A stretch of 64,000 nucleotides of DNA from Bacteroidia bacterium (lineage in GTDB: Bacteria > Bacteroidota > Bacteroidia > Bacteroidales > Azobacteroidaceae), in NCBI GenBank assembly GCA_025996865.1, contig BNTV01000007.1:13255-77254 (forward strand). Direction: 5' to 3'. Position numbers and translations under genes: made by a program. Positions 1-7,663 of this stretch are shown here, piece by piece (the stretch's first letter is position 1; every line of letters begins with the position of its first letter). The notes beneath the pieces are model-generated. The model was not told the origin of the DNA. It searched no databases and saw only the letters and a list, made by a program, of their open reading frames with translations.

Positions 1-363
1 GTGCAAAAGCTGAAACAATTCATTATCAACACGAAAGAAGACAGGAACGGTGTGAGTTTATTTTTAGTCAGGGGCATATATCCTGTGGAAATTATCAAGA
101 ATATTGCTTTCCAATTGCGCGGTGAATTCCCTGAAAAAATGGGTTTTGTCGGCGCCACTTCTTTCGAATCGAAACCGGCGTTGACATTGATGATTAGCGA
201 TGATTTGACGAGCGCCGGATTGAATGCTTCGCAAATTGTTCGTGAAGCTGCCAGGCACATCAAAGGCGGCGGCGGCGGGCAGGCGCATTTTGCTACGGCC
301 GGCGGTAAGGATTTGGATGGATTGGCTACCGCTTTAGCAGAAATTGTCGGAAAATTTGAATGA
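1..363 (+). CDS. alaS: Alanyl-tRNA synthetase, C-terminal fragment (5' end outside window)
   Basis: This is the last 120 residues of a protein that continues to the left of the window, so the GTG at base 1 should not be taken as a start. The glycine-rich stretch GGGGGQAHFATAGG near residues 91-104, followed by a short helix up to the stop, is the hallmark of the DHHA1 domain that closes bacterial AlaRS. AlaRS charges tRNA-Ala in the cytosol, and the C-terminal domain helps tRNA binding and dimerisation. The reading frame is intact to a TGA stop. A DHH-family phosphoesterase also carries DHHA1, but the AlaRS-like ending makes that less likely. Confidence 0.85.
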   Translation: MQKLKQFIINTKEDRNGVSLFLVRGIYPVEIIKNIAFQLRGEFPEKMGFVGATSFESKPALTLMISDDLTSAGLNASQIVREAARHIKGGGGGQAHFATAGGKDLDGLATALAEIVGKFE

Positions 364-369
364 GCTATT

Positions 370-401
370 TTTGGGTTATTAGAAACAAATCACTAACTTT
401 G
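370..401 (+). promoter_or_regulatory. Promoter of rnr
   Basis: TTTG (370-373), a 20-base spacer and TAACTTTG (394-401) match the Bacteroidetes primary sigma consensus TTTG-N19-21-TAnnTTTG. The predicted start point lies about 25 bases before the rnr ATG, so rnr probably has its own promoter rather than depending on alaS readthrough. Confidence 0.7.
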
Positions 402-431
402 TCAAAGCAATAGCTTAAAACACAATGAAAC

Positions 432-2579
432 ATGTCAAAAAACAAAAAAGAAATAAAATCAGGTAAGCGGCTAACCAACCGGGAACTGACAAACCGCATT
501 GTCCATCTCTTCAATACTTTTCCCAAAGAGATAATGAATTACAAGCAAGTCAGTGCGGAAGTAGGCGTTACATCCGAACTCAACAAACAGCGGGTAGCCG
601 GTATTTTGGGAAATTTATCCAAAGAGGACTTTTTAACGTCGGTTGACCACGGAAAATACAAATTGAATGGTATGGGAACTTCAGCCATTGGTAAATTTGA
701 AAGACGTTCGAACGGCAAAAATTCATTTATCTCCGAAGACGGCGGAAATCCCCTGTTTGTCGCTGAAAGAAATTCCATGCACGCTATGAACGGCGATAAA
801 GTAAAAGTCCAGATTCTGGCTAAACGGAAAGGCCGCACCCCCGAAGCCGAAGTTATCGAAATCATTGAAAGAAAGCAGCATACTTTTGTCGGCATTTTGG
901 AAATCGGCCGGCATCATGCTTTTGTGGTGACGGACAGCAAATTATTAGCCAACGATATTTTCATCCCCAAAGATAAACTTAAAGGTGCGAAAGACGGCCA
1001 GAAAGTAGTCGTGAAAATCACCGAATGGCCTGAAAAAGCCAATAATCCGAAAGGCGAAGTGATTGACGTACTGGGTACTCCGGGAGAAAATCAAACCGAA
1101 ATGCACGCCATTCTGGCAGACTTCGGATTGCCTTACAAATATCCGGAAAAAGTAGAAAAATTCGCAGAAAAAATTCCGGTGGAAATTACCGCAGAAGAGA
1201 TTAAAGCCCGTGAAGATTTCCGCCAAGTCCCGACTTTCACCATTGACCCGAAAGACGCCAAAGATTTCGATGACGCCTTGTCGATTCGGAAACTGAAAAA
1301 CGGCAATTGGGAAATCGGCGTTCACATTGCGGACGTAACTCACTACGTGAAGCCCGGAAGTGTCATTGACAAAGAGGCTTACGAGCGAGCAACTTCGATT
1401 TACCTGGTTGACCGCACCATTCCGATGCTTCCGGAAAGCCTGAGCAACAGCCTTTGTTCGCTTCGCCCCCACGAAGACAAATTGTGTTTTTCGACGGTGG
1501 TGGAATTGACCGATAACGCAGAAGTAAAAAATTACCGGATTGTGCGAACGGTTATTCATTCCGACCGCCGGTTCAATTACGACGAAGCGCAACAAGTTAT
1601 TGAGACCGGAGAAGGCGATTTGAAAGACGAAATCCTGACTTTAGACCGTTTGGCTAAAATCCTCCGGGGAAAACGTTTCAAAACCGGTGCAATCAATTTC
1701 GACCGCAATGAAGTTAAAATTGAGGTTGATGAAACCGGTAAACCGCTACGGGTATTTTTTACGGAAGCCAAGGATTCCAACAAACTGATTGAGGAATTTA
1801 TGCTTTTAGCCAACCGTTTGGTGGCGGAAAACATAGGAAAAATCGGAAAAAGTCAAAAAGCCAAGACTTTTGTGTACCGGATTCACGATTTACCGGTTCC
1901 TGAAAAGTTGTCTAATTTTGCGGAATTTATCCGTCGTTTCGGCTATAAACTGAAAGACAAAGGAAGCGAAACGGAAATTTCAAAAAGCATCAACGACCTG
2001 CTTGACGAGGTTCAAGGTAAAAAGGAACAGAACATGATTGAAACCTTGGCCATCCGTTCAATGGCGAAAGCCACTTATTCGACGCAGAATGTCGGACATT
2101 ACGGCTTGGCTTTCAAGCATTACACGCATTTTACTTCACCCATCCGGCGGTATCCCGATATGATGGTTCACCGTTTGCTGGAACGCTATCTTTCGGGCGG
2201 ACGTTCGGTCAACGAACAGCAGACGGAAGAGGCTTGCAAACATTGTTCCAATATGGAATCGCTGGCGGTCAGCGCCGAGCGGGCTTCCATCAAGTACAAA
2301 CAAGTTGAATTTATGGCCGATAAAGTCGGTATGATTTTCGACGGCGTCATTTCAGGTGTTACCGAATGGGGTTTGTATGTGGAATTGAGCGATAACGCCT
2401 GCGAGGGAATGGTGCCTATTCGCGATCTCGTCGATGATTATTACGAATACGATGAAAAGACTTACAGCCTTATCGGAACTCGCAAGAAACACCGGTATTG
2501 TTTGGGGGATCCTTTGAAAATTAAAGTTGCAAAGGCCAATCTTGAACGGAAGCAATTGGATTTTTCATTAGTAGATTAA
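432..2579 (+). CDS. rnr: Ribonuclease R
   Basis: This 715-residue protein is a 3'-to-5' exoribonuclease of the RNase II/R family, which degrades structured RNA in the cytosol. Visible in order are an N-terminal winged-helix domain (about 15-80), cold-shock-like OB domains (about 85-215), the RNB catalytic domain with the metal-binding run DPKDAKDFDDA at residues 272-282, the RNB signature HYTHFTSPIRRYPD, and a C-terminal S1 domain (about 638-712, GVISGVTEWGLYVEL). Length is normal for Bacteroidetes RNase R. The ATG at 432 is chosen because the ATG at 425 is out of frame and stops after 13 codons. It stands alone between alaS and a convergent gene. Confidence 0.95.
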   Translation: MSKNKKEIKSGKRLTNRELTNRIVHLFNTFPKEIMNYKQVSAEVGVTSELNKQRVAGILGNLSKEDFLTSVDHGKYKLNGMGTSAIGKFERRSNGKNSFISEDGGNPLFVAERNSMHAMNGDKVKVQILAKRKGRTPEAEVIEIIERKQHTFVGILEIGRHHAFVVTDSKLLANDIFIPKDKLKGAKDGQKVVVKITEWPEKANNPKGEVIDVLGTPGENQTEMHAILADFGLPYKYPEKVEKFAEKIPVEITAEEIKAREDFRQVPTFTIDPKDAKDFDDALSIRKLKNGNWEIGVHIADVTHYVKPGSVIDKEAYERATSIYLVDRTIPMLPESLSNSLCSLRPHEDKLCFSTVVELTDNAEVKNYRIVRTVIHSDRRFNYDEAQQVIETGEGDLKDEILTLDRLAKILRGKRFKTGAINFDRNEVKIEVDETGKPLRVFFTEAKDSNKLIEEFMLLANRLVAENIGKIGKSQKAKTFVYRIHDLPVPEKLSNFAEFIRRFGYKLKDKGSETEISKSINDLLDEVQGKKEQNMIETLAIRSMAKATYSTQNVGHYGLAFKHYTHFTSPIRRYPDMMVHRLLERYLSGGRSVNEQQTEEACKHCSNMESLAVSAERASIKYKQVEFMADKVGMIFDGVISGVTEWGLYVELSDNACEGMVPIRDLVDDYYEYDEKTYSLIGTRKKHRYCLGDPLKIKVAKANLERKQLDFSLVD

Positions 2580-2580
2580 C

Positions 2581-2690
2581 AGATAAAGGGTAAAAGGTAA
2601 AAGGTAAAAGGTAAAAGGTGAAGGGTAAAAGAGTCGGAAATACCGTTTTACCCTTCACCTTTTACCTTTTACCTTTTACCTTTTTTATCT
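2581..2690. terminator. Long hairpin built of 7-base repeats between convergent genes
   Basis: The left arm (2581-2630) carries four tandem GGTAAAA units and the right arm (2646-2690) carries three in inverted orientation, around a 15-base loop. The arms otherwise pair almost perfectly, including matching outer AGATAAA-type ends. The right arm covers the stop codon of the minus-strand gene ending at 2685. Its position between rnr and a convergent gene suggests a bidirectional terminator; the tandem units suggest a slippage-prone repeat element. Confidence 0.7.
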
Positions 2691-5168
2691 GTTTCGGTAA
2701 CCGGAATAGGCTATTACACCAATAAATCCAAGTAATATGATAAGAGACGAAATAGATCCGATCCTATTCAGCCGGTTATACGTATCCGGCTCAAATCGAA
2801 ATTCGATGGTATGTTTTCCTGCCGGAACATTCATCGCTCTTAATGTCCAATCGGCGCGGTAATAATCCGTTTGTTTTCCGTCCACAAAAACTTTCCAACC
2901 GTGATCGTAATAGATTTCCGAGAAAACGGCAATCTTTTCGGTGGAAGCGTTTGACTCATATTTTAATATATTTGGCTTATATTCAAGTAATTCGATAGAA
3001 GAAACGCTATCGTTTTGCGAAACGTTTTTCAGTACTTTGTCGGCAAATTTTTCATCAATCACAACCGTTTTCAGCGGATCGATTTGATTAAGCGCTTCGA
3101 TTTCCTGGTTGGCATTGGATACAAATTTCACTTCATCTACAAACCAAGCGTTTCCGTCGGCATAAGGATTGACTAATGGCGCTTGTCCGGGGTTGTAAAT
3201 AATATATTTGGTGTTAAGCATGTTCAACGTAGGCGTTTGCTTGAAAACCAACAGTAAACTGTCCAAACTTTTTGGCGATTGAAATGCCTTAGAGATAGTA
3301 TTGATTTCCCCCATTACCCGGTGATCCAATAATTCCTGATATTTCCTTAATTTCGCGGCATGGTAACCACCGATTGATTTATGGAAAAAAGAGGTACTCG
3401 TTTCATTGAAAGTATTTACGGCGAGATTCAAAACCCTGTACGAAGGTAATTTATCTTGTAATATAAATTCATCGGCCGGCGTTTTTTTATACGATTCATG
3501 CAGTTTTTGTTTGGAATAAGAACGGTCGTTCAAATATCGTTTATCAACCGTCCATAAATCAACGGTTATCAGCACAAGTAAACCGACGCCCAATACGGTT
3601 GCACCGGTTTTTTTATTTTTCATCTGAAGGAAGAGGAATATCAATCCGCCTGCCAACAAAATATATACTAATGAACGCAAAGCATCGGACGAAGCCATAG
3701 ATTTCCGGTCATCTATCAGAGCGCCAATCAGCTGTTCGGGTATTTGCTGGGCGTCGGTAACCGATTCAAATGTCAGGAATGTACCGGGTATAAGCCAAAT
3801 CAGCAAACAAATTCCTCCCGTAATGGACAGCGCCCAAATGAGCGATTTTTTCAGGAATTTGGCATCTACTTTTTCTCCAACAATCCGTTTCAAACCCCAA
3901 AAACCGATAAGAGGGAACGTTAATCCCGGAATTACCAAGGCCATAGAAGGCGTCCGGAATTTGTTGTACATCGGTAAATGATAAAACAGGAAATCATTGA
4001 TGGAAGCAAAGTTTTTCCCCAGCGACAGGATGATAAATAACAGCGAAGCTCCGGCAATCCACCATTTCAGTGGGTTTTTGATAACAAACATTCCGAGCAC
4101 AAACAGGAAGCAGACAATAGCGCCAAAATATACCGGACCGGAAGTTCCAAGTAGTTGAGGTCCCCAATAAGTAGGCGCTTGCACTTCTTTGCCAACGGGT
4201 CCTCCCAAACGTTTATATGTTTTGTAAAATTCGGAATCTTTACCCAAAGTTACAACGGAAGCTCCTCCGTAGGCATTGGGAATGAGCAGAGTAAGTAATT
4301 CCCCGCGTCCATAGCTCCAATTAAAAGCATAATCTATGTCCAATCCGGTCGAAGTTTTTTCTTCAACGCCATCTTTCACGGTAGTCAATTCCGAAGGGCC
4401 TCTCAAACTCTCCTGCCCTACTTCGTAATCGGAATATAAACCGGCCAACGAGGGAAGCAAAGAGATCGCCAAAGCGGCAACCAGGATTACGGTTGATTTT
4501 ATCCAAAGTGAAACTTCTTTTTTCAGAAAGGCGTTGATTGAAAGCCCGATAAAGAAAAAGAGGCAAAAGAGCGCCAAGTAATAAGTAATCTGTATATGGC
4601 CGTTCCGAATGGAAAAACTAATTCCCAACAAGGAGAGAACCGCTCCCCACAAAAGATTTTTACGGAATAGCAGAATTATTCCGGCCAGCATAAGCGGCAT
4701 ATAGGCAATCACATACATTTTGGTAATATGCCCCACCATGATAATGATGAAGTTATAAGAAGCAAAAGCGAAAGCAACCGCTCCGGCAATGGCTAACCAA
4801 CGTTTTACGCCTGTCACGCACATTAAGATATAAAAGCAAATCAAAGCCATCAAAATCATGCTCGCTCCCGGATAGTCGACAGCCTTAACCGGTTTTTCCA
4901 GATAAGATAAATAATCGGGAGAATTTCCGAAAACCGTGATATGGTATGCCGGCATACCCGAAAACATGGAGCCTGTCCATGCCGATTTACCGCCCTCTTT
5001 TGCATAATAATCCGACAATTCTTGCCCCATACCCGATACTTTTTCCATATCGCCTTGTTGAAGTGTTTTACCCTCAAATATACCGGGAGCAAAATAGATA
5101 CAAGTGAGAATCAGAAATATAGCTATTGCTATTACATGTGGGATAGACTTTTTTACGATTGGATTCAT
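2685..5168 (-). CDS. YfhO-family large integral membrane protein
   Basis: This protein of about 827 residues has many hydrophobic segments from residue 8 onward, with large extracytoplasmic stretches, and ends in a soluble beta-rich domain followed by one last membrane helix (IGSISSLIILLGFIGVIAYSG) and a basic tail. This is the architecture of the YfhO / GT-C-like membrane proteins, proposed to move or transfer lipid-linked sugars; the exact reaction is unknown here. The start at 5168 (MNPIVKKS) is preferred over 5213 because it leaves the usual short positively charged head before the first membrane segment and because a good promoter covers 5213. It lies downstream of the glycan cluster but has its own promoter. 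Confidence 0.8.
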   Translation of the reverse strand: MNPIVKKSIPHVIAIAIFLILTCIYFAPGIFEGKTLQQGDMEKVSGMGQELSDYYAKEGGKSAWTGSMFSGMPAYHITVFGNSPDYLSYLEKPVKAVDYPGASMILMALICFYILMCVTGVKRWLAIAGAVAFAFASYNFIIIMVGHITKMYVIAYMPLMLAGIILLFRKNLLWGAVLSLLGISFSIRNGHIQITYYLALFCLFFFIGLSINAFLKKEVSLWIKSTVILVAALAISLLPSLAGLYSDYEVGQESLRGPSELTTVKDGVEEKTSTGLDIDYAFNWSYGRGELLTLLIPNAYGGASVVTLGKDSEFYKTYKRLGGPVGKEVQAPTYWGPQLLGTSGPVYFGAIVCFLFVLGMFVIKNPLKWWIAGASLLFIILSLGKNFASINDFLFYHLPMYNKFRTPSMALVIPGLTFPLIGFWGLKRIVGEKVDAKFLKKSLIWALSITGGICLLIWLIPGTFLTFESVTDAQQIPEQLIGALIDDRKSMASSDALRSLVYILLAGGLIFLFLQMKNKKTGATVLGVGLLVLITVDLWTVDKRYLNDRSYSKQKLHESYKKTPADEFILQDKLPSYRVLNLAVNTFNETSTSFFHKSIGGYHAAKLRKYQELLDHRVMGEINTISKAFQSPKSLDSLLLVFKQTPTLNMLNTKYIIYNPGQAPLVNPYADGNAWFVDEVKFVSNANQEIEALNQIDPLKTVVIDEKFADKVLKNVSQNDSVSSIELLEYKPNILKYESNASTEKIAVFSEIYYDHGWKVFVDGKQTDYYRADWTLRAMNVPAGKHTIEFRFEPDTYNRLNRIGSISSLIILLGFIGVIAYSGYRNR

Positions 5169-5212
5169 ATTCTTTGTAACTAAAAAATGATTACGTGTTA
5201 AAAAACAAGACA

Positions 5213-5244
5213 CAAAGGTACGTTATTAAATGTTTTTTTTCAAA
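5213..5244 (-). promoter_or_regulatory. Promoter of the YfhO-family gene
   Basis: Read on the minus strand, TTTG (5244-5241), 20 bases, then TACCTTTG (5220-5213) fit the Bacteroidetes consensus exactly. The site sits inside the 3' end of the upstream GT2 gene and argues for the ATG at 5168 as the true start. Confidence 0.75.
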
Positions 5245-6032
5245 CATTTTGCGGTATAAAATCGAACGGCAAACCATAAATGCCTGATTAGGGTGGGAAT
5301 TTTTCCGTAATATTTGCACATAATTTCGTAACGCTCTTTTAAAGAAGCTTTTCGATTCGCAGCGCTGTAGCCGGCTTCCAGAAAATAGGACAATGTCAGA
5401 TGCGTATTCAAAATAGGATCTGCCTTTTTCAGACAACGGATACACCAATCAATATCGGCAGCGTAGCGATACTGCAAATCATAAGGCTCAGCTATCTCCC
5501 GTTTGACGATAAAAGATTGGTGGCAGACGAGCATTCCCATTTTGAAACTTTTCCAAGTCAGTTTTTCGGGCGCTTTCAGGCGGCGCATGCCGAGACTGTT
5601 TCCTTGGGCGTCTGAGATTTCTGCTTCACCGTAGAGAACCCCCCAGCCCCCTAAAGGGGGAGTTGGGCGAGCATAACTTTGGGATGTAAAGTCCCCTTCA
5701 GGGGATTTAGGGGTAATTTGATTGACAATTTCCTGTACGGTATTTTCGGAATGGATTCTGTCGCCGGCATTGATGAACCAGACATAATCGCCGGTAGCGA
5801 GTTTCAAGCCTTTGTTCATTGCGTCGTAAAGCCCTTTATCCGGCTCGGAGATGAATTGAAAATTGAGAATTCGTAATTCGTAATTCGTAATTATATCAAC
5901 CGTTCCGTCGGTCGAGCCGCCGTCCACGATAATGTATTCGATATTTTTGCAGGTTTGCGACAGGATGCTTTGAATGGTTCGTTCGATCCATTGGGCGGCG
6001 TTGTAGGTGACGGTGATGATGGAGAAAGTCAT
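5226..6032 (-). CDS. Family 2 glycosyltransferase with two repeat-derived peptide segments
   Basis: This 268-residue GT-A enzyme starts FSIITVTYNAAQWIERTIQSIL and has the nucleotide-binding VDGGSTDGT (residues 37-45), the SEPDKGLYDAMNKG motif (62-75) and FINAGDRI (86-93), all typical of the WcaA-like GT2 group that adds a sugar from a nucleotide donor in the cytosol. Two segments are odd. Residues about 49-60 (TNYELRILNFQF) are encoded by a tandem ATTCGTA repeat, and residues 106-132 (including PTPPLGGWG) are encoded by a palindromic intergenic-type repeat at 5637-5717. Both keep the frame open. Activity is uncertain because of the second insertion. The gene is at the 3' end of the glycan cluster. 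Confidence 0.85.
   Translation of the reverse strand: MTFSIITVTYNAAQWIERTIQSILSQTCKNIEYIIVDGGSTDGTVDIITNYELRILNFQFISEPDKGLYDAMNKGLKLATGDYVWFINAGDRIHSENTVQEIVNQITPKSPEGDFTSQSYARPTPPLGGWGVLYGEAEISDAQGNSLGMRRLKAPEKLTWKSFKMGMLVCHQSFIVKREIAEPYDLQYRYAADIDWCIRCLKKADPILNTHLTLSYFLEAGYSAANRKASLKERYEIMCKYYGKIPTLIRHLWFAVRFYTAKCLKKNI
5637..5716. repeat. GC-rich palindromic repeat, copy A, inside a coding region
   Basis: Two small hairpin modules in inverted orientation, each of the form CCCC-N-CCCC(C)T-nAA-GGGG, bound an 80-bp element. Its first 24 bases (5639-5662) are identical to 58760-58783 at the other end of the window. It adds about 27 in-frame residues to the GT2 protein. Confidence 0.8.
5853..5893. 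repeat. Tandem ATTCGTA repeat captured in the GT2 gene
   Basis: Three tandem ATTCGTA units (about 5868-5889) follow an AT-rich TTGAAAATTGAGA head. On the minus strand they encode NYELRILNFQF in the GT2 protein, at a place where relatives have a short variable loop. Confidence 0.65.
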
Positions 6033-6076
6033 TATTTTATTTTTTCTAAATTTTCATGTGTAAATAATTTGTTGTT

Positions 6077-7021
6077 TCATGCTCTTTGACGCAACTTTTG
6101 CATGCGGGTTTGTATTATATCTTGATATCCCTCTTTGTTTTCTTTATTTAAAAATGAATTTTCAATAAAGTCAACCCATTGGGGAGCTGTTTTTTCCAAT
6201 TTTGCAAAAATATTGTTCACCACTTTCTCGTTTAGTCCCGATTGACTAAATGCTTTTTCAAAATCAATGCGTTTCAATCTGCTTTTTTTACCATTGAGCG
6301 TAAGCGCCAATTCTTCCTTATCTTCCGGCATAACTAACACTGTTGAAAGCAAATCGTAGGCAGGAGTAAGTATGGTTTGCCCTTTTGCCGGATTGTAAAG
6401 CGAAAAATTTTTCAAGTGCATATCTGTATTTCCTGTTAACCAAGAAAATAGTACTTCCTCCCAAAAATTAGTCAAATCCAATAGCGGAGTTACAGAATAT
6501 TTCAGAATAATTTTTGCTATTTGTTCATACGAACCTTTGTATTTGTATTCCGTCAATCGTTCCGTCAATTGGCATAAATCTTCCATAGGTAGTTTATTAC
6601 CTTGGTTGTCGCGGTCAATCCGTTTGGTAATGTAGCAAAGTTCGCCGTCTGCAAAGCGAATCAGAGAATGTGGGACCGTTTTTATTCCCACCATTTCAGC
6701 CAAATGCATTGTTAGGTCTTCATTTTCGGGAAGTTGTGAATATTGTTCGGTTTGCGGTTTTAGAATGTATTTTCCCCACAAGCCGACAATGGTAAAGCGT
6801 TTTGGGGTGTTTTTTCCTTCCAAGTTTAACGACAATTTAGGTTGCACACCCGTAACGGTTGTTTGACTACGAATGATTTGTTCGGCTAATTCCGAAATTT
6901 GAGCGCGTGTATATGAAAGTTTCGGGGCAACCGTTGTCCCGAAAATCTTTCGTGAACAAGCCGGATGAAAGTCGGTCTGTCCTTGTTCAAGTTCTTTGTA
7001 ACAAAATAAGCACTTACTCAT
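6077..7021 (-). CDS. hipT: HipT-like serine/threonine kinase toxin (HipA C-terminal domain)
   Basis: This 314-residue protein carries the kinase core of HipA but lacks the HipA N-terminal subdomain, which is encoded by the gene before it. Visible parts are an N-terminal CxxC...HxxC zinc-finger-like knuckle (C4, C7, H19, C22), a Ser/Thr-rich phosphate loop RSQTTVTGVQPK (51-62), the ATP-binding YILKP (K88), the catalytic NTDMHLKNFS (D200, N205) and the metal-binding PAYDLL (D223). HipA-type kinases phosphorylate aminoacyl-tRNA synthetases and halt translation; the target here is not known. It overlaps hipS by 4 bases, consistent with translational coupling in a hipB-hipS-hipT order. No catalytic residue appears missing. 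Confidence 0.85.
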   Translation of the reverse strand: MSKCLFCYKELEQGQTDFHPACSRKIFGTTVAPKLSYTRAQISELAEQIIRSQTTVTGVQPKLSLNLEGKNTPKRFTIVGLWGKYILKPQTEQYSQLPENEDLTMHLAEMVGIKTVPHSLIRFADGELCYITKRIDRDNQGNKLPMEDLCQLTERLTEYKYKGSYEQIAKIILKYSVTPLLDLTNFWEEVLFSWLTGNTDMHLKNFSLYNPAKGQTILTPAYDLLSTVLVMPEDKEELALTLNGKKSRLKRIDFEKAFSQSGLNEKVVNNIFAKLEKTAPQWVDFIENSFLNKENKEGYQDIIQTRMQKLRQRA

Positions 7022-7347
7022 AACTCATTATCATCTATCGGTATAACACTTACAGCTCCAATGCAATCCTTACAACAAGCCAACAATAACGAAAAACGGT
7101 CGCGTAAATCTAATTTCCAATTTCTTTGTGCAATATCAAGTAACCACCCTTCGGGTATCAAACCATCGAAAAAAGGGAATAATACATTACTATGAAATGC
7201 TTCTTTCCGCAGTGGCAAAGTCAAACTAACCGGCTCGCTTTCCTCTGATTCAAGATATTGATTATCATAAACAAAGGTGTATCCTTCTTCATTTTCGGTA
7301 AGAATACCGGTTAATTCGTTCTTGAAAAATATCTTTGCTTGTTTCAT
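7018..7347 (-). CDS. hipS: HipS-like protein (stand-alone HipA N-terminal subdomain)
   Basis: This 109-residue protein matches the N-terminal subdomain 1 of HipA: SLTLPLRKEAF (42-52) followed by LFPFFDGLIPEGWLLDIAQ, then the CCKDCIGAVSVIP close. In HipBST systems this subdomain is a separate protein and acts as the antitoxin of the HipT kinase. It overlaps hipB (ATG inside the hipB stop region) and hipT by 4 bases each, so the three proteins are probably made in a fixed ratio. In single-protein HipA families this would be residues 1-110 of one polypeptide; here the split is real because hipT has its own start and a zinc-knuckle head. Confidence 0.82.
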   Translation of the reverse strand: MKQAKIFFKNELTGILTENEEGYTFVYDNQYLESEESEPVSLTLPLRKEAFHSNVLFPFFDGLIPEGWLLDIAQRNWKLDLRDRFSLLLACCKDCIGAVSVIPIDDNEL

Positions 7348-7568
7348 ACACTAAATTTATTTTTATCCGTTGATACTGCGCCTAATTCCGCTCCAAACAG
7401 GGCAAGAACCTGATTCACTTTATCCATTCGTAATGTTGTTTTGCCTTGTTCCATTTCGCGAATAAAACGCAGTCCTACACCGGATTTTTCAGACAAATCT
7501 ATTTGCGTTAAACCATACTGTTTGCGCATTTGTTTTACATATTTAGATAAGGATGCGGTTTGCATCAT
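7344..7568 (-). CDS. hipB: HipB-like helix-turn-helix antitoxin/repressor
   Basis: This 74-residue Xre-family DNA-binding protein has the helix-turn-helix QIDLSEKSGVGLRFIREMEQGKTTLRMDKVNQVL (about 21-55), the closest match being HipB. It should repress its own operon and contribute to neutralising HipT. MMQTASL offers two adjacent ATG codons; either may start the protein. It is the first gene of the operon, and two copies of an 18-base operator-like motif lie in the 80 bases upstream. Confidence 0.82.
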   Translation of the reverse strand: MMQTASLSKYVKQMRKQYGLTQIDLSEKSGVGLRFIREMEQGKTTLRMDKVNQVLALFGAELGAVSTDKNKFSV

Positions 7569-7586
7569 TGTAATTATTATTTAGTT

Positions 7587-7645
7587 TATACCTTTTCGGG
7601 TGCAAAGATAAGTGTATTTTTTGATATTATATCATTTCGGGTATA
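7587..7645 (-). promoter_or_regulatory. hipB promoter with two operator-like repeats
   Basis: The -7 box TATCTTTG is at 7610-7603 on the minus strand. Two imperfect palindromes, TATACCTTTTCGGGTGCA (7587-7604) and TATATCATTTCGGGTATA (7628-7645), start 41 bases apart, about four helical turns, and straddle the box. The shared core TATAyCnTTTCGGGT suggests binding sites for the HipB repressor. Confidence 0.6.
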
Positions 7646-7663
7646 ATATTATGGTAATAATTC

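Noticed and set aside
945..1595. A 216-codon frame antisense to rnr
   Set aside because: The opposite strand encodes conserved RNase R catalytic motifs throughout this stretch.
5868..5892. Possible CRISPR-like direct repeats (ATTCGTA units)
   Set aside because: The units are 7 bases and contiguous, without spacers; this is a simple tandem repeat.
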